Source: Mariniplasma anaerobium (lineage in GTDB: Bacteria > Bacillota_I > Bacilli_A > Acholeplasmatales > Acholeplasmataceae). Taken from it: a stretch of 64,000 bases of DNA. The notes beneath the pieces are model-generated. The model was not told the origin of the DNA. It saw only the letters and a list, made by a program, of their open reading frames with translations, and made no database searches. Location of the stretch: NCBI RefSeq assembly GCF_016865445.1, contig NZ_AP024412.1, positions 1,550,001-1,614,000 on the forward strand, written 5' to 3'. The translations under genes were made by a program, and so were the position numbers. Positions 43,466-53,193 of this stretch are shown here, piece after piece. The stretch's first letter is position 1; each line of letters opens with the position of its first letter.

Positions 43466-45143
43466 ATATGATAATCTTAATTTCAGTTCCTTTTTGCAAA
43501 ACAGAAGTTAGTTTTATATCTCCATTATATTTAATAACGATATGTTTTACAATCGCCAATCCTAATCCAGTTCCACCATCAAGTCTACCTTTATCAACTC
43601 TATAAAATCTTTCAAAGACTCTATGTTGTTGTTCTTTATCAATGCCTATACCTTCATCTTTAACAGAAAAGTTCATTGTATTATTTTTGTTTTCCAATGT
43701 AACATAAATTGATTTGTCATTTGGTGAATATTTATAAGCATTTTCAATAAGATTTGTGAACAGTTTTGTGAAATCTATAGGATCACCAACATAATTTATT
43801 TCTTCTATTTCACTTATAAGTTTAATGTGTTTATCTTTATAAACTTGTTTTAATGAATTGATTACTTTGATTAATATTTTTGATAAGTCAATAACTTCAA
43901 AATGTTCTTCTTTAATGTTTTCTAAACGAGAAAGCATAAGCATATCTTCTACTAATGCATTCATAAACATTGTTTGTTCAACAATTTTACTAGATATATC
44001 AACAATCTCTTCTGGTTTTTTAATCATATCAAGCTGAATAAGTTCAGCATATCCTCTGATTGCGGCTAATGGTGATTTCAGTTCATGAGAGGCATGAGAA
44101 ATGAAATCTTTTTTCATTTGTCCAAGTTGTCTTTCTTCTGAAACATTATTTAGAGTTACTAATACTTTAGCTAAATCATTTGAGCTAGATTCGACATGTA
44201 AAGGTAAAACAAATGTATCATAAAAACTATCATTTATTTTTATGTCTTGATGAAATGTTTGATCAAGATTTAATGCTTCATCAATGGCTGTTTCTAATTT
44301 GTGTTCTCTTATAAAATTATAACTATTTTTATTTAAAAGTTCATCGTTTAAATCAAATAATGATTTCGCATTTGAATTATAAAATATCAAATTTTTATGG
44401 TGATCAAATAAAAGAATCACCTGTTTAATTTCATTTAATATTTCATTAGATTGTTTCTGATAATTTTTTATATGTGTTAAATTTGTTGATGTATCATAAT
44501 TAATTTGATTCATCTCATGCAAGATATTGTTAATCTCAGGATATTCACTATTTAAGGTCATCATTTGATATTTACCTTGATTTAATAATGTTAATCCATT
44601 GATAACTTTATCCCAAGGTTTTAATAAATTTTCATTTATTTTTTTTAATCCAATGTAATAAATCATAGAAATAATCATAATACTTAATACAAAAACAATT
44701 ATTGCTTGATTGTAAGTGCTTATTTGTGTCTCGATTGGAATTGATACTCTTAAATAATAATCATTGTCCAAACGAGTTGCTATATATAATAACTCAACAC
44801 CAATAGTGTCAGATTTTCTAGATTGTACACTGCCTAGATCTAGAATTTCTGGTCTTTGACTTTTATCTTTTCCAACTGCATCATCATGTGTATCAGCTAA
44901 AACAAATCCATTTTCATCTAAAATGGTGATACGTCTTTGGGTTTGTGCAAATAGACGAACAAAATCCGTATCTGTTTGATCAAAGTTTTCATAACTTGCT
45001 TCTACTTCATCTAATAAAAAAGACATCATCGATAATTGATGTTTTTTCTGAATTTGATATACTGACAAAATTGCAATAACAAAAAACACTATTAATGCAC
45101 TTAAAAGCAAAAGCATGTTTTTTCTTATAATAGTTCTTTTCAT
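43464..45143 (-). CDS. phoR: PhoR-type sensor histidine kinase
   Basis: 559 aa. Helix 1 (about 10-30), an extracellular sensor region (31-145) and helix 2 (146-166); then a HAMP/PAS-like part (about 235-335), HisKA with phospho-acceptor His353 in SHASHELKSP, and HATPase_c with N-x-x-x-N-A-Y-K-Y, DEGIGI and GTGLGLAI. It phosphorylates the response regulator encoded upstream, with a 4-bp overlap. Last gene of the pst-pho operon. In this family sensing goes through the Pst transporter and PhoU. Confidence 0.9.
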   Translation of the reverse strand: MKRTIIRKNMLLLLSALIVFFVIAILSVYQIQKKHQLSMMSFLLDEVEASYENFDQTDTDFVRLFAQTQRRITILDENGFVLADTHDDAVGKDKSQRPEILDLGSVQSRKSDTIGVELLYIATRLDNDYYLRVSIPIETQISTYNQAIIVFVLSIMIISMIYYIGLKKINENLLKPWDKVINGLTLLNQGKYQMMTLNSEYPEINNILHEMNQINYDTSTNLTHIKNYQKQSNEILNEIKQVILLFDHHKNLIFYNSNAKSLFDLNDELLNKNSYNFIREHKLETAIDEALNLDQTFHQDIKINDSFYDTFVLPLHVESSSNDLAKVLVTLNNVSEERQLGQMKKDFISHASHELKSPLAAIRGYAELIQLDMIKKPEEIVDISSKIVEQTMFMNALVEDMLMLSRLENIKEEHFEVIDLSKILIKVINSLKQVYKDKHIKLISEIEEINYVGDPIDFTKLFTNLIENAYKYSPNDKSIYVTLENKNNTMNFSVKDEGIGIDKEQQHRVFERFYRVDKGRLDGGTGLGLAIVKHIVIKYNGDIKLTSVLQKGTEIKIII

Positions 45144-45802
45144 TTGATTTGATATCCTATGCCACGAATGGTTTTTATTTCTAAAGTTGATTGTTTAGTT
45201 TTTAGTTTTTGTCTTAAAGATTTGATATGCATATCTAGTGTTCTTGATTCGCCTATAAAATCAGTATTCCATATAGATTTAAAAATCATTTCTTTAGATG
45301 TTGCACCATTTTGATTTTTGATTAATAATCTTAAAATATCATATTCTTTATTTGTCAAATATACTTCATCATTGTTCATCAAACAAATATGCTTATGATC
45401 ATCAATCTTAACATCTTTAAAACTATATATATGATCGCCTTGAATGTTTCTTAATCTTGCTTGTAGTCTTGAAGTTAATTCTAATACTCCAAATGGTTTA
45501 GTCATATAATCATCAGCACCCAAATCAAGTGCAATCACTTTATCCATTTCATTTTGAAGCGCAGATATCATCATGACAGGTATCTTATCATCCATTTTTC
45601 TAATAAGCTTTAGAATATCTAATCCTGAAACATCTGGAAGCATAATATCTAATAAAATCATGTCTGGTTTTTGCAACTTAAATTTATCAAAAAAAGCTTC
45701 GCCTGTTGAAAAACCATATCCTGTATATCCGGCATTTTCAATTGTTTTTTCTATAACATATTGTATGGCTTGATCATCTTCAACAAAATATACAATTGGC
45801 AT
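45140..45802 (-). CDS. phoP: PhoP/PhoB-type response regulator
   Basis: 220 aa. Receiver domain with acidic pair D9/D10, phosphorylation site D52 in MILLDIMLP, and the conserved Lys in YMTKPFG, followed by an OmpR/PhoB winged helix ending TIRGIGYQIK. It probably binds the 11-bp-spaced repeats upstream of pstS. Co-translated with phoR (4-bp overlap); 11 bp after phoU. Confidence 0.92.
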   Translation of the reverse strand: MPIVYFVEDDQAIQYVIEKTIENAGYTGYGFSTGEAFFDKFKLQKPDMILLDIMLPDVSGLDILKLIRKMDDKIPVMMISALQNEMDKVIALDLGADDYMTKPFGVLELTSRLQARLRNIQGDHIYSFKDVKIDDHKHICLMNNDEVYLTNKEYDILRLLIKNQNGATSKEMIFKSIWNTDFIGESRTLDMHIKSLRQKLKTKQSTLEIKTIRGIGYQIK

Positions 45803-45813
45803 GATAGTCCTCC

Positions 45814-46476
45814 TTAGAATAATAACGTGTTTTTATGTGTTCCTTTTACGATGAAAATAATCCATTGTGCGATGTTTACAGCGTGATCACCAACACGTTC
45901 AAAATATTTGGCAACCATGAGCACATAAATCAATTCATTTGCATCAATTTTATCATTTTTTAACTCAGTTGTCATCTTAAGAATAAGCTGTTGAAACAAA
46001 TTATCAACTTCATCGTCTTTTTTAATAACTTCTATAGCGATTGATTCATTAACTTGTACCAATCCCTTAATGCTTAATAATACCATTTCTTCAACAATAT
46101 CTGCCATTTGAGACGTAATTGGTAAAACTCTTTTATTTATCTTACCCTCTATATGTAGTGTCATCTCAGCGATGTCAGTTGCATGGTCTCCAATACGTTC
46201 TAAATCAGTTATTAATTTTAAAATACCAGTAACTAATCTTAAATCACTAGCTAGAGGTTGTTCTCTCCATATAATGTTTAAAGCAAGTTTTGCAATTTCT
46301 TCTTCATAACGATCCACTTCATCATCTTTTTTGATTACTATTTTCGCTAAATCTTGATCGCCATTTTTAAACGCTACAAGTCCTTCTCTTAAATTACTTA
46401 GTGCTAAATCTGCCATATGTGCTACATTTTTCTTTAACTCTTCAATCATTTCTTCTAAATGTTGTCTTAATGTCAT
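45814..46476 (-). CDS. phoU: PhoU, phosphate signalling regulator
   Basis: 220 aa, the normal length, made of two PhoU repeats, each with the E-x-x-R-I/V-G-D-H-A-x-x-I-A motif (DLERIGDHATDIAE and YFERVGDHAVNIAQ). These bind a metal cluster. It links PstB state to PhoR. The start is the ATG at 46476 (M-T-L-R-Q) behind a GGAGAAA site; the frame is open 33 codons further upstream, but that part lies over the pstB end. Confidence 0.93.
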   Translation of the reverse strand: MTLRQHLEEMIEELKKNVAHMADLALSNLREGLVAFKNGDQDLAKIVIKKDDEVDRYEEEIAKLALNIIWREQPLASDLRLVTGILKLITDLERIGDHATDIAEMTLHIEGKINKRVLPITSQMADIVEEMVLLSIKGLVQVNESIAIEVIKKDDEVDNLFQQLILKMTTELKNDKIDANELIYVLMVAKYFERVGDHAVNIAQWIIFIVKGTHKNTLLF

Positions 46477-46489
46477 TTTTTTTCTCCTT

Positions 46490-47260
46490 TTATCCAAATC
46501 TACCCGTGATATATTCTTCTGTTTTCTTATGTTTAGGTGTTGAAAACATATGGTTTGTATCGCCAAATTCAACAACCTCTCCCATTAAAAAGAATGCAGT
46601 CTTATCAGAAATTCTAGCAGCTTGTTGCATGTTATGTGTCACAATAACAATTGTATATTCTTTTTTTAATTCTACAATTAAATCTTCTATTTTTGCAGTT
46701 GCAACAGGATCTAGTGCACTTGTTGGCTCATCCATTAAAATAACTTCTGGCTTCATCGCAATTGTTCTTGCTATACACAGTCTTTGTTGCTGACCACCTG
46801 ATAAAGATAGCGCACTTTCTTTTAAGCGATCTTTGACTTCATCCCAGATTGCTGCTTGTTTTAAACTCGTTTCAACAATTTCATTTAAAACTTGTTTATT
46901 TTTAATGCCTTGACACTTAGGACCATAAGTTATATTGTCATAAATGCTCATTGGAAATGGGTTTGGTTTTTGAAACACCATACCAACTTTTGTTCTAAGT
47001 TCAATAATATCAGTATCTTTTCTATAAATATCATCTTGGTGATATAAAACATCGCCTTTAATCACACAAGAATCAATCAAATCATTCATTCTATTTAATA
47101 CTCTTAAAAAAGTTGATTTTCCACATCCAGAAGGACCAATTAAAGCTGTAACTTCTTTTTCATATATTGGTAATTCAATTTGATTTAAGGCTTGTTTTTC
47201 TCCATAGAATAAATCTAGGTTTTTAATACTAAATGTAATTGGTTTATTTGTTGTCATCAT
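46490..47260 (-). CDS. pstB: Phosphate ABC transporter ATPase PstB
   Basis: 256 aa with Walker [10 protein letters not shown], the PstB-typical [14 protein letters not shown]-loop, signature LSGGQQQR, Walker [14 protein letters not shown] and the C-terminal E-Y-I-T-G-R-F-G ending. Energises phosphate import through PstCA. Its start overlaps the pstA stop by 4 bp. Confidence 0.97.
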   Translation of the reverse strand: MMTTNKPITFSIKNLDLFYGEKQALNQIELPIYEKEVTALIGPSGCGKSTFLRVLNRMNDLIDSCVIKGDVLYHQDDIYRKDTDIIELRTKVGMVFQKPNPFPMSIYDNITYGPKCQGIKNKQVLNEIVETSLKQAAIWDEVKDRLKESALSLSGGQQQRLCIARTIAMKPEVILMDEPTSALDPVATAKIEDLIVELKKEYTIVIVTHNMQQAARISDKTAFFLMGEVVEFGDTNHMFSTPKHKKTEEYITGRFG

Positions 47261-48468
47261 TGAGTCACACCATACTTTCTCATAAATCTTTTTGAAATTA
47301 ACTTAACGGAAATATTTAAAACTAGTACCATAAATAAAATAATAATCGCAATGGTTGATGAAAGTTCTATATTTGCTGGTTCATCTGTCATCATTGACCA
47401 AATATGAACTGCTAGTGATGCTGATTTATCAGTTAAATAGATATCATCTTTAATTGATGTCCCTATCGCAAATACTAGCGCAGCACTTTCTCCAATGATT
47501 CTACCAATTGCAAGTAGGGTTGCGGTCAATATGCCGCTAAAAGCACTTGGAAGAATAACCTTGAATACAGTTTGCGTCTTACTTGCTCCAAGGGCTAAGG
47601 AGGCGTATCTATAGTCATCTGGGACAACTTTAAGACTTTCTTCTGTTGTTCTGATGATGATTGGAAGTAAGATCACAGCTAAAGTCATAGATCCTGAGAT
47701 CAGATTGCCACCAGTTGCTGATGTTAATTTAATCGTAATTGGAACAAATATAGCCAACCCCATTAATCCATAGATAATAGAAGGTACCCCTGTAAGTGTT
47801 TCTATAAATGTTCTTAGCATATTGTTAAATCGATTGTTTTTCGCATATTCGTTTAAATAAATTGCTGCACCAACTCCAATAGGTAGTGCAAATATTAAGG
47901 TGAGTCCTATCAAATAAATTGTTGTGATAATAGACCCTCTAATACCTCCACCAGTTGTTTGAAACTCTAGTTCTCTTATATTATCTTGTGCATCTAGTAG
48001 ATTAATCATATTTTGCGCTCCTCTACTAGATAGCGCACTAGCTGCTCCATCAAAAGCTATTCTTATGATCTCATAGTCTTTTCTAAGGGATAATGTAAGA
48101 GATCCGACACCTTTATTATTTAATGTATTTAAAGGTGAATCTTCATGGACATAAGTAACAACGATAACATTTTTACCTTGAAGATCTGTATCATCTGTTA
48201 ATGCAACTCCCCATTTTTGGGAATAATATGTATTTTCATCAATTTCTATATTGGATTGATATTCATTTAAAACAAATCCATCATTCAAATCTGAAATATA
48301 AGTAACAGCTGTATAGTTATGGGTTATTAAATCAATATTTAATAATTTAAAACCATTGATAAAGACAAACCCTATAATCATTAATAAAACACCAAGTGAG
48401 AAAAATGCTGCTCCATAAGTTGTAAATTTATATAATCTTTCTTTTACTTTTCTATTTAACATCGACAT
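47257..48468 (-). CDS. pstA: Phosphate ABC transporter permease PstA with extracellular insert
   Basis: 403 aa against about 280-300 for most PstA. Helix 1 (about 15-37) is followed by an extra extracellular domain of about 125 residues (about 40-175), then the usual five-helix permease core (from [15 protein letters not shown]), with the coupling motif [20 protein letters not shown]. Pairs with PstC. Overlaps pstC by 17 bp and pstB by 4 bp. The insert could contact PstS at the surface (inference). Confidence 0.93.
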   Translation of the reverse strand: MSMLNRKVKERLYKFTTYGAAFFSLGVLLMIIGFVFINGFKLLNIDLITHNYTAVTYISDLNDGFVLNEYQSNIEIDENTYYSQKWGVALTDDTDLQGKNVIVVTYVHEDSPLNTLNNKGVGSLTLSLRKDYEIIRIAFDGAASALSSRGAQNMINLLDAQDNIRELEFQTTGGGIRGSIITTIYLIGLTLIFALPIGVGAAIYLNEYAKNNRFNNMLRTFIETLTGVPSIIYGLMGLAIFVPITIKLTSATGGNLISGSMTLAVILLPIIIRTTEESLKVVPDDYRYASLALGASKTQTVFKVILPSAFSGILTATLLAIGRIIGESAALVFAIGTSIKDDIYLTDKSASLAVHIWSMMTDEPANIELSSTIAIIILFMVLVLNISVKLISKRFMRKYGVTQ

Positions 48469-49408
48469 GTCCCACCTTACGTTTAACTATATTTAATATG
48501 AGATTTGTCAATAAAATAACGACCATCAAGATAATGCCTACTGAAAAGCGGATATCATAATCTAATCCAACTGTTTCTTTCATACCTTCTAACATGATGG
48601 TTGTTAAGGTTGAGGTTGTGTCTAAAATATCAAAAGATAGGCCTGATCTTCTGCCACCAGCAACTAAACTTACTGCGGTTGCTTCACCCAAAACTCTTCC
48701 GATGCCTAGGATTACGGCTGTAAATATACCGGATTTTGCTGCTGATAAAACGACCTTAAAATTTGTTTGCATGGGTGATGCACCCAATGCAAGTGATCCA
48801 TTGATGATTTCTTTATCAACTGATCTAATTGCTACTTCAGAAATTGAAGTAATAGTCGGTATTGTCATAATCGCTAATACAATGACCGAAGATAATACAG
48901 AATTCCCACCCTTAGATTGATAACCGATAAGTGCACTTGCCTCATATACAACTTTTAAAACAAGACCTGCTCCAAATAATCCATAAATAATAGAAGGGAT
49001 TGAAGCTAGTAATTCTGTAACTGTTCTTAAGACTTCTGCTAATTTCTTAGGAGCTATTTTTGCTATAAATAATGCGGTTAATACACCAATTGGGAAACTT
49101 ATAAGTAATGAGAGTAATGCAATATAAACAGTACTAACAATAATAAATCCAATCGCATATAAATTTGAGTTAAATGTTTCTCCTCTAAGCCAAGTATCTC
49201 CTGTTATAAATGAGAAAAAATTAACACTTCCTAATCCACCATTATTTGAGATAAATGGTGTAATACCCTTAAATAAAATAACCCCTGCTACAATAAAGAC
49301 AAATGATGATGATAAAATTGCTAGAAAGAACAAAACACCTCTAACAATAATATCAATCATTTTGTTTTTACCATTCTTTGATTTTCTTATATTCATTAAT
49401 TGTTGCAT
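48452..49408 (-). CDS. pstC: Phosphate ABC transporter permease PstC
   Basis: 318 aa, about six helices, permease motif GSLALGASPMQTNFKVVLSAA and the PstC-type G-L-F-G-A-G turn after PSIIY. Normal length. The start is the ATG at 49408, preceded by AAAGGACG; a few upstream in-frame codons are probably not used. 66 bp after pstS. Confidence 0.95.
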   Translation of the reverse strand: MQQLMNIRKSKNGKNKMIDIIVRGVLFFLAILSSSFVFIVAGVILFKGITPFISNNGGLGSVNFFSFITGDTWLRGETFNSNLYAIGFIIVSTVYIALLSLLISFPIGVLTALFIAKIAPKKLAEVLRTVTELLASIPSIIYGLFGAGLVLKVVYEASALIGYQSKGGNSVLSSVIVLAIMTIPTITSISEVAIRSVDKEIINGSLALGASPMQTNFKVVLSAAKSGIFTAVILGIGRVLGEATAVSLVAGGRRSGLSFDILDTTSTLTTIMLEGMKETVGLDYDIRFSVGIILMVVILLTNLILNIVKRKVGHVDVK

Positions 49409-49474
49409 ATTATCATCGTCCTTTACACGCAAGAAAAGACCAATAAGGTCTTTTGTTGTTATTATTCAATATTC

Positions 49475-50425
49475 TTATTCACTAATTAAATCTGACCAAA
49501 GAAGGTATGTTCCATCATAAATTTTCTTTAAATCTTCAGCAGACACATTATTTAATGGATTATTTACATGTACGATTGCAACGATTGCATCCCATGCAAG
49601 TTGTCCATATTGATCCATATCTAATGCAGTTCCATCAACTTCTAATTCAGTTTCTTTAAATGGTCTAGATGCAAATCCAACATCTTTACCTACTGATTCA
49701 TCTTTTTGTGATCCTACAACTCTCTTATAAGCATCTCCTGAACCTGTGTGGTCATGATCTGCTACAAAATTACCAGCTTTTGCAACAAACGCTTGTGTAA
49801 GTGCTTCTGCAACTTTTTGAATGGAGTCAGATCCACCAAATCTAAGAGTAACTGTGCTATTATCTTGATTAGTTATAGGATAATCTGCTTTGATGTCATC
49901 CCAAGTTTGTGTCGCAGGTAGTGCAACTGCTCCAGCGTTATTAATAATATCTGCTGCATCAGTAGTTGTTAAGAATGCTACAAATGCTTCAACTAGATCT
50001 TCTACATCTTGACTTGGATAATCACCAGCTTGACGAACCATCCAATTAAATGGTCTTTTTAATCCATATGTATTATTAATTACATTATCAACCGTTGGTT
50101 CAATACCTTCATAAGATAGCCCTTTAATGTCATCAGTTAGACTTGCTAATGATACATAACCAATACCATATTCATCAGTTGACATCGAAGTCATGATGCC
50201 TGTATTATCTTTTATTACAAATCCTTCAACTAAAACATCATCACTTGATTCTGCTTCTGCAAATCCAATACCACCCATAAAACCAGCTCTTGTGCCTGAT
50301 GTGGTATCTCTTGTATATACTGTTATATTACTATCTGTGTTAAATGTTTCATCACTTTGACAAGCAGTAAGCATGAAGCCTAATGCTAAAATTATTACTA
50401 AACTTAATCCTTTAATTTTCTTCAT
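49475..50425 (-). CDS. pstS: Phosphate-binding lipoprotein PstS, circularly permuted
   Basis: 316 aa, lipobox L-T-A-C (Cys22). All PstS elements are present but in rotated order. Residues 33-170 match the usual second half: NITVYTRDTTSGTRAGF with the phosphate-binding S-G-T-R (43-46), IGYVSL (88-93), GIEPTVDNV, LKRPFN (122-127) and the closing AFVAFL helix (147-152). Residues 190-316 match the usual first half: VTLRFGGSDSIQKV (GSDS 198-201), GFASRPF (250-256), DAIVAIVHVNNPLNNVS and a final KIYDGTYLLWSDL. The cut falls between the W-x-D-L and V-x-x-R strands. It is first in the pst-pho operon, so function as PstS is expected. Confidence 0.88.
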   Translation of the reverse strand: MKKIKGLSLVIILALGFMLTACQSDETFNTDSNITVYTRDTTSGTRAGFMGGIGFAEAESSDDVLVEGFVIKDNTGIMTSMSTDEYGIGYVSLASLTDDIKGLSYEGIEPTVDNVINNTYGLKRPFNWMVRQAGDYPSQDVEDLVEAFVAFLTTTDAADIINNAGAVALPATQTWDDIKADYPITNQDNSTVTLRFGGSDSIQKVAEALTQAFVAKAGNFVADHDHTGSGDAYKRVVGSQKDESVGKDVGFASRPFKETELEVDGTALDMDQYGQLAWDAIVAIVHVNNPLNNVSAEDLKKIYDGTYLLWSDLISE

Positions 50426-50456
50426 TTTTTTGTTCTCCTTTAATTTTTTCGATTTA

Positions 50457-50522
50457 ATTATAACGAAAATTAACTTTATTAGAAATCGTATTTTAGTAAG
50501 AGTTATGTAAAGAAAACGTAAA
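50457..50522 (-). promoter_or_regulatory. pstS promoter with Pho box
   Basis: Minus strand: TTTACG (50517-50522), TTTACA (50506-50511) and CTTACT (50495-50500), exactly 11 bp apart, close to the TT(A/C/T)ACA repeats bound by PhoP in Bacillus. The -10 TATAAT is at 50457-50462, 17 bp from a poor -35 (TTTCTA), typical of an activator-dependent promoter. Confidence 0.75.
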
Positions 50523-50572
50523 TAGGATTTTGTGGTGTAAAGTTCAAGAAAAAGGTTATATAAAATGCCTAG

Positions 50573-50601
50573 TTGTAATACAAAAGAAATACGTGTAAAA
50601 T
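50573..50601 (+). promoter_or_regulatory. Promoter of the 50647 ABC operon
   Basis: TTGTAA (50573-50578), 17-bp spacer, TAAAAT (50596-50601); divergent from pstS. Confidence 0.5.
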
Positions 50602-50646
50602 AACATTATAGATAATTCAAATACAACATTATGAAGGAGATATTTT

Positions 50647-51519
50647 ATGAATGTTATAGAACTTAAGGACTTAACTAAATATTATGGAAAAGCTAAAGGA
50701 TGTAAGGATGTAAACTTAGAAGTTAAAGAAGGAGAAATCTTTGGCTTTATTGGTCCAAATGGTGCTGGTAAATCAACAACCATTAGAACCATGCTTTCTT
50801 TAATCTATCCAACCAGTGGGACTGCAACTATTTTTGGTAAGGATGCCATTGAGTTTGGTAGCGAAATTAGAAAAGAAATTGGTTATCTTCCTTCTGAAAT
50901 ATTTTATTATGACAAAATGAAAGTTATAGATCTTTTAAACTACTCAGCAAGTTTTTATGATAAAGATTGTACACAAAGAATTGCTGAACTTGCAGAGATT
51001 ATGGAACTTGATCTCAATCGAAGAATCCAAGATTTATCTTATGGAAATAAGAAAAAAGTAGGTATCGTGCAAGGCCTACTTCATAGTCCAAAACTTCTTA
51101 TCTTAGATGAACCTACAACAGGATTAGATCCTTTAATGCAACAAAAGTTTTTTAAACTTATCGAACAAGAAAATAAGAACGGTGTAACTGTTTTATTTAG
51201 TTCACATATATTAAGTGAAGTGCAACAACTATGTAATCGAGTCGCTATCATTAAAGATGGAGAAATCATTAGCATTCAAGATATAAAGACATTACAAAAA
51301 GATTCTTATAAGAAGTTCTCAATCACTGGAAAAAACCTTAATAATGGGAAATTCGACATTTCTGGTGTTTCTCAATTAATTCAAAAAGATGATCACGTCT
51401 CCTTTTTCTTTAAAGGTGATGTGAATCAAATCGTAAAAATAATGTCTACTTTAAAATTAAAAGACATCTCCATAGAAGAACCAACACTTGAAGAAATATT
51501 TATGCATTATTACGAGTAG
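50647..51519 (+). CDS. ABC transporter ATP-binding protein (BcrA/YtrB-like)
   Basis: 290 aa. Walker A GPNGAGKST, signature LSYGNKKKVG (Y replaces the first G of LSGG, common in this subgroup), Walker B LLILDEPTTGLDP and a switch His in FSSHILSEV. First gene of a three-gene operon with two ABC-2 type permeases, so an exporter, probably for a peptide, lipid or drug. GAAGGAG site before the ATG. Substrate not deducible. Confidence 0.9.
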   Translation: MNVIELKDLTKYYGKAKGCKDVNLEVKEGEIFGFIGPNGAGKSTTIRTMLSLIYPTSGTATIFGKDAIEFGSEIRKEIGYLPSEIFYYDKMKVIDLLNYSASFYDKDCTQRIAELAEIMELDLNRRIQDLSYGNKKKVGIVQGLLHSPKLLILDEPTTGLDPLMQQKFFKLIEQENKNGVTVLFSSHILSEVQQLCNRVAIIKDGEIISIQDIKTLQKDSYKKFSITGKNLNNGKFDISGVSQLIQKDDHVSFFFKGDVNQIVKIMSTLKLKDISIEEPTLEEIFMHYYE

Positions 51520-51528
51520 GAGTTTGTT

Positions 51529-52332
51529 ATGAATATATATAAATTTGAATTTTCCATGTTGAAAAAATCAACACTTATATGGTCTTTAGCAGTTCCTTTG
51601 GGATTAGCATTTTATATGCTTTTTTATCCGACAATTGCTACAGACACTGGAGCTCTTGATGATTTAATGAATAGTTTTCCTGAAGAATTTCTAGCAGCTT
51701 TTGGTATGAATGCTGAATTACCAGTTTCTAGTCTTTTAGGTTATTTTTCTTTAACTGTTTCGATGATCTATATTCCTTTAGCTATTCAAGCTTCTAATTA
51801 TGGATTTCATATGTTAAGTGTTGAAGAGAGAGAATTTACTGCAGATTTCCTTTTAACAAAACCTGTTAAAAGAAGCGAAATATTTATAGCAAAAGTACTT
51901 GCTGCATTGACAAGTTTATTCATTACTAATCTTTCTATGTGGATTATTACGATAGCTACTTTATACTTGGTTAAGGGAGATAGTCCTTTAGAGCTTGGTA
52001 AAGTAATTGTTGTCCTATCTTCTTTTGGTTTTATTCAATTGTTTTTCTTCTCTTTAAGCTTACTCATATCTGTATCAGTAAAAAAAGTCAGTAGCGTATT
52101 AAGCTTTTCTATGGGGTTATCTTTTGGATTATATATCTTATCAGCTCTAGGGTCAGTTTTATCATTTAATATTTTTAAACTGCTTTCTGTATATGCTCAT
52201 TTTGATCCAAACTACATTCTTATCAATACAAACCATCAATGGAATTTAGTTATCATAACGATAGCAGTTATCATAATTTCAATTCCAGCTAGTTATTTCT
52301 TGTATTCAAAAAGAAATATTGCATCACTATAA
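51529..52332 (+). CDS. ABC-2 type permease, first subunit
   Basis: 267 aa with six predicted helices, starting M-N-I-Y-K-F-E. The segment EFTADFLLTKPVKRSEIF is the E-x-x-x-x-x-L-L-(T/S)-x-P-(V/I)-x-R motif of ABC-2 exporters of the bacitracin/YtrC-like type. 9 bp after the ATPase gene. Forms the membrane channel with the next protein. Confidence 0.88.
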   Translation: MNIYKFEFSMLKKSTLIWSLAVPLGLAFYMLFYPTIATDTGALDDLMNSFPEEFLAAFGMNAELPVSSLLGYFSLTVSMIYIPLAIQASNYGFHMLSVEEREFTADFLLTKPVKRSEIFIAKVLAALTSLFITNLSMWIITIATLYLVKGDSPLELGKVIVVLSSFGFIQLFFFSLSLLISVSVKKVSSVLSFSMGLSFGLYILSALGSVLSFNIFKLLSVYAHFDPNYILINTNHQWNLVIITIAVIIISIPASYFLYSKRNIASL

Positions 52333-52347
52333 AAGAAAGGATAAATC

Positions 52348-53139
52348 ATGAATATTATTAAACGCGAATTAAAAGCAAACCTAAAATCATTTCTCATATG
52401 GTTAATTCCTCTGTCAATTGTTATGTATGTGGCTAGCATCGAATTTGAAAGTTATGCTGGCAATCAAGATATTTTAGATGCGATGGCTAGTTTTGAAGTT
52501 TTATTTCAAGCACTAGGAGCATCTGTTTCAGATATCACGACACCTGAAGGCTTTATTACAATACTTTCACTATATATCTATCTTCCTTTGTGTATCTATT
52601 CAGGTTTACTGGGTAGTAATATTATCTCTAAGGAAGAAAGGGATAAAACTGCAGAATACTTATTTACACTTCCAATTAGAAGAGATCAAGTTATTCGTTC
52701 TAAATTGATAGTTTCTTTATTCTATTCAGTTTTATTTAATATTTTATTAATATCTGTTGTAGGCATTTCTTATTTAAGATTTGATCGATCAGATCAATAT
52801 TTTAGTTTTTTATTCAATTTATCAATTGGTGTATTCCTTACTCAAATTATATTTTTAGGTCTAGGCATGGTTTTATCTTCAGCCCTTAAAGAATATAAAA
52901 AATCTGGAGGGATAACCATCGCAGTTTTGATTTCTACATTTATGCTATCTATCCTCATAACAATGGTTGATGGCAAATTAGATTTTATTAAGTTTTTAAT
53001 TCCTTTTCAATACTTCCCTGCAAATGATATGTTGAGCGGTGATTTCAATATATTTTATATATTAGTATCTTTAATTGTATTTATTGTTACAGCATTTTCT
53101 ACATTTGTGTTTTACAAAAAAAGAGACTTATACATATAA
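52348..53139 (+). CDS. ABC-2 type permease, second subunit
   Basis: 263 aa, six predicted helices, with RDKTAEYLFTLPIRRDQVI, the same family motif as its neighbour. Distantly related in sequence to the 51529 protein, so probably an old duplication giving a heterodimer. The stop codon lies inside a hairpin (53121-53146), and a true terminator follows. Confidence 0.88.
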   Translation: MNIIKRELKANLKSFLIWLIPLSIVMYVASIEFESYAGNQDILDAMASFEVLFQALGASVSDITTPEGFITILSLYIYLPLCIYSGLLGSNIISKEERDKTAEYLFTLPIRRDQVIRSKLIVSLFYSVLFNILLISVVGISYLRFDRSDQYFSFLFNLSIGVFLTQIIFLGLGMVLSSALKEYKKSGGITIAVLISTFMLSILITMVDGKLDFIKFLIPFQYFPANDMLSGDFNIFYILVSLIVFIVTAFSTFVFYKKRDLYI

Positions 53140-53163
53140 GTCTCTTAGATACATATTAAATTG

Positions 53164-53193
53164 AAAGCTAATGATTACTCATTAGCTTTTTTT
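53164..53193 (+). terminator. Terminator of the 50647-53139 operon
   Basis: 11-bp stem 53164-53174 with 53179-53189, loop of 4, T run to 53193. It overlaps the 3' end of the convergent thioredoxin-like gene. Confidence 0.85.

Noticed and set aside
53121-53146. Hairpin at the end of the 52348 gene as the operon terminator
   Set aside because: It has no T run after it; the hairpin at 53164-53193 is the better terminator.
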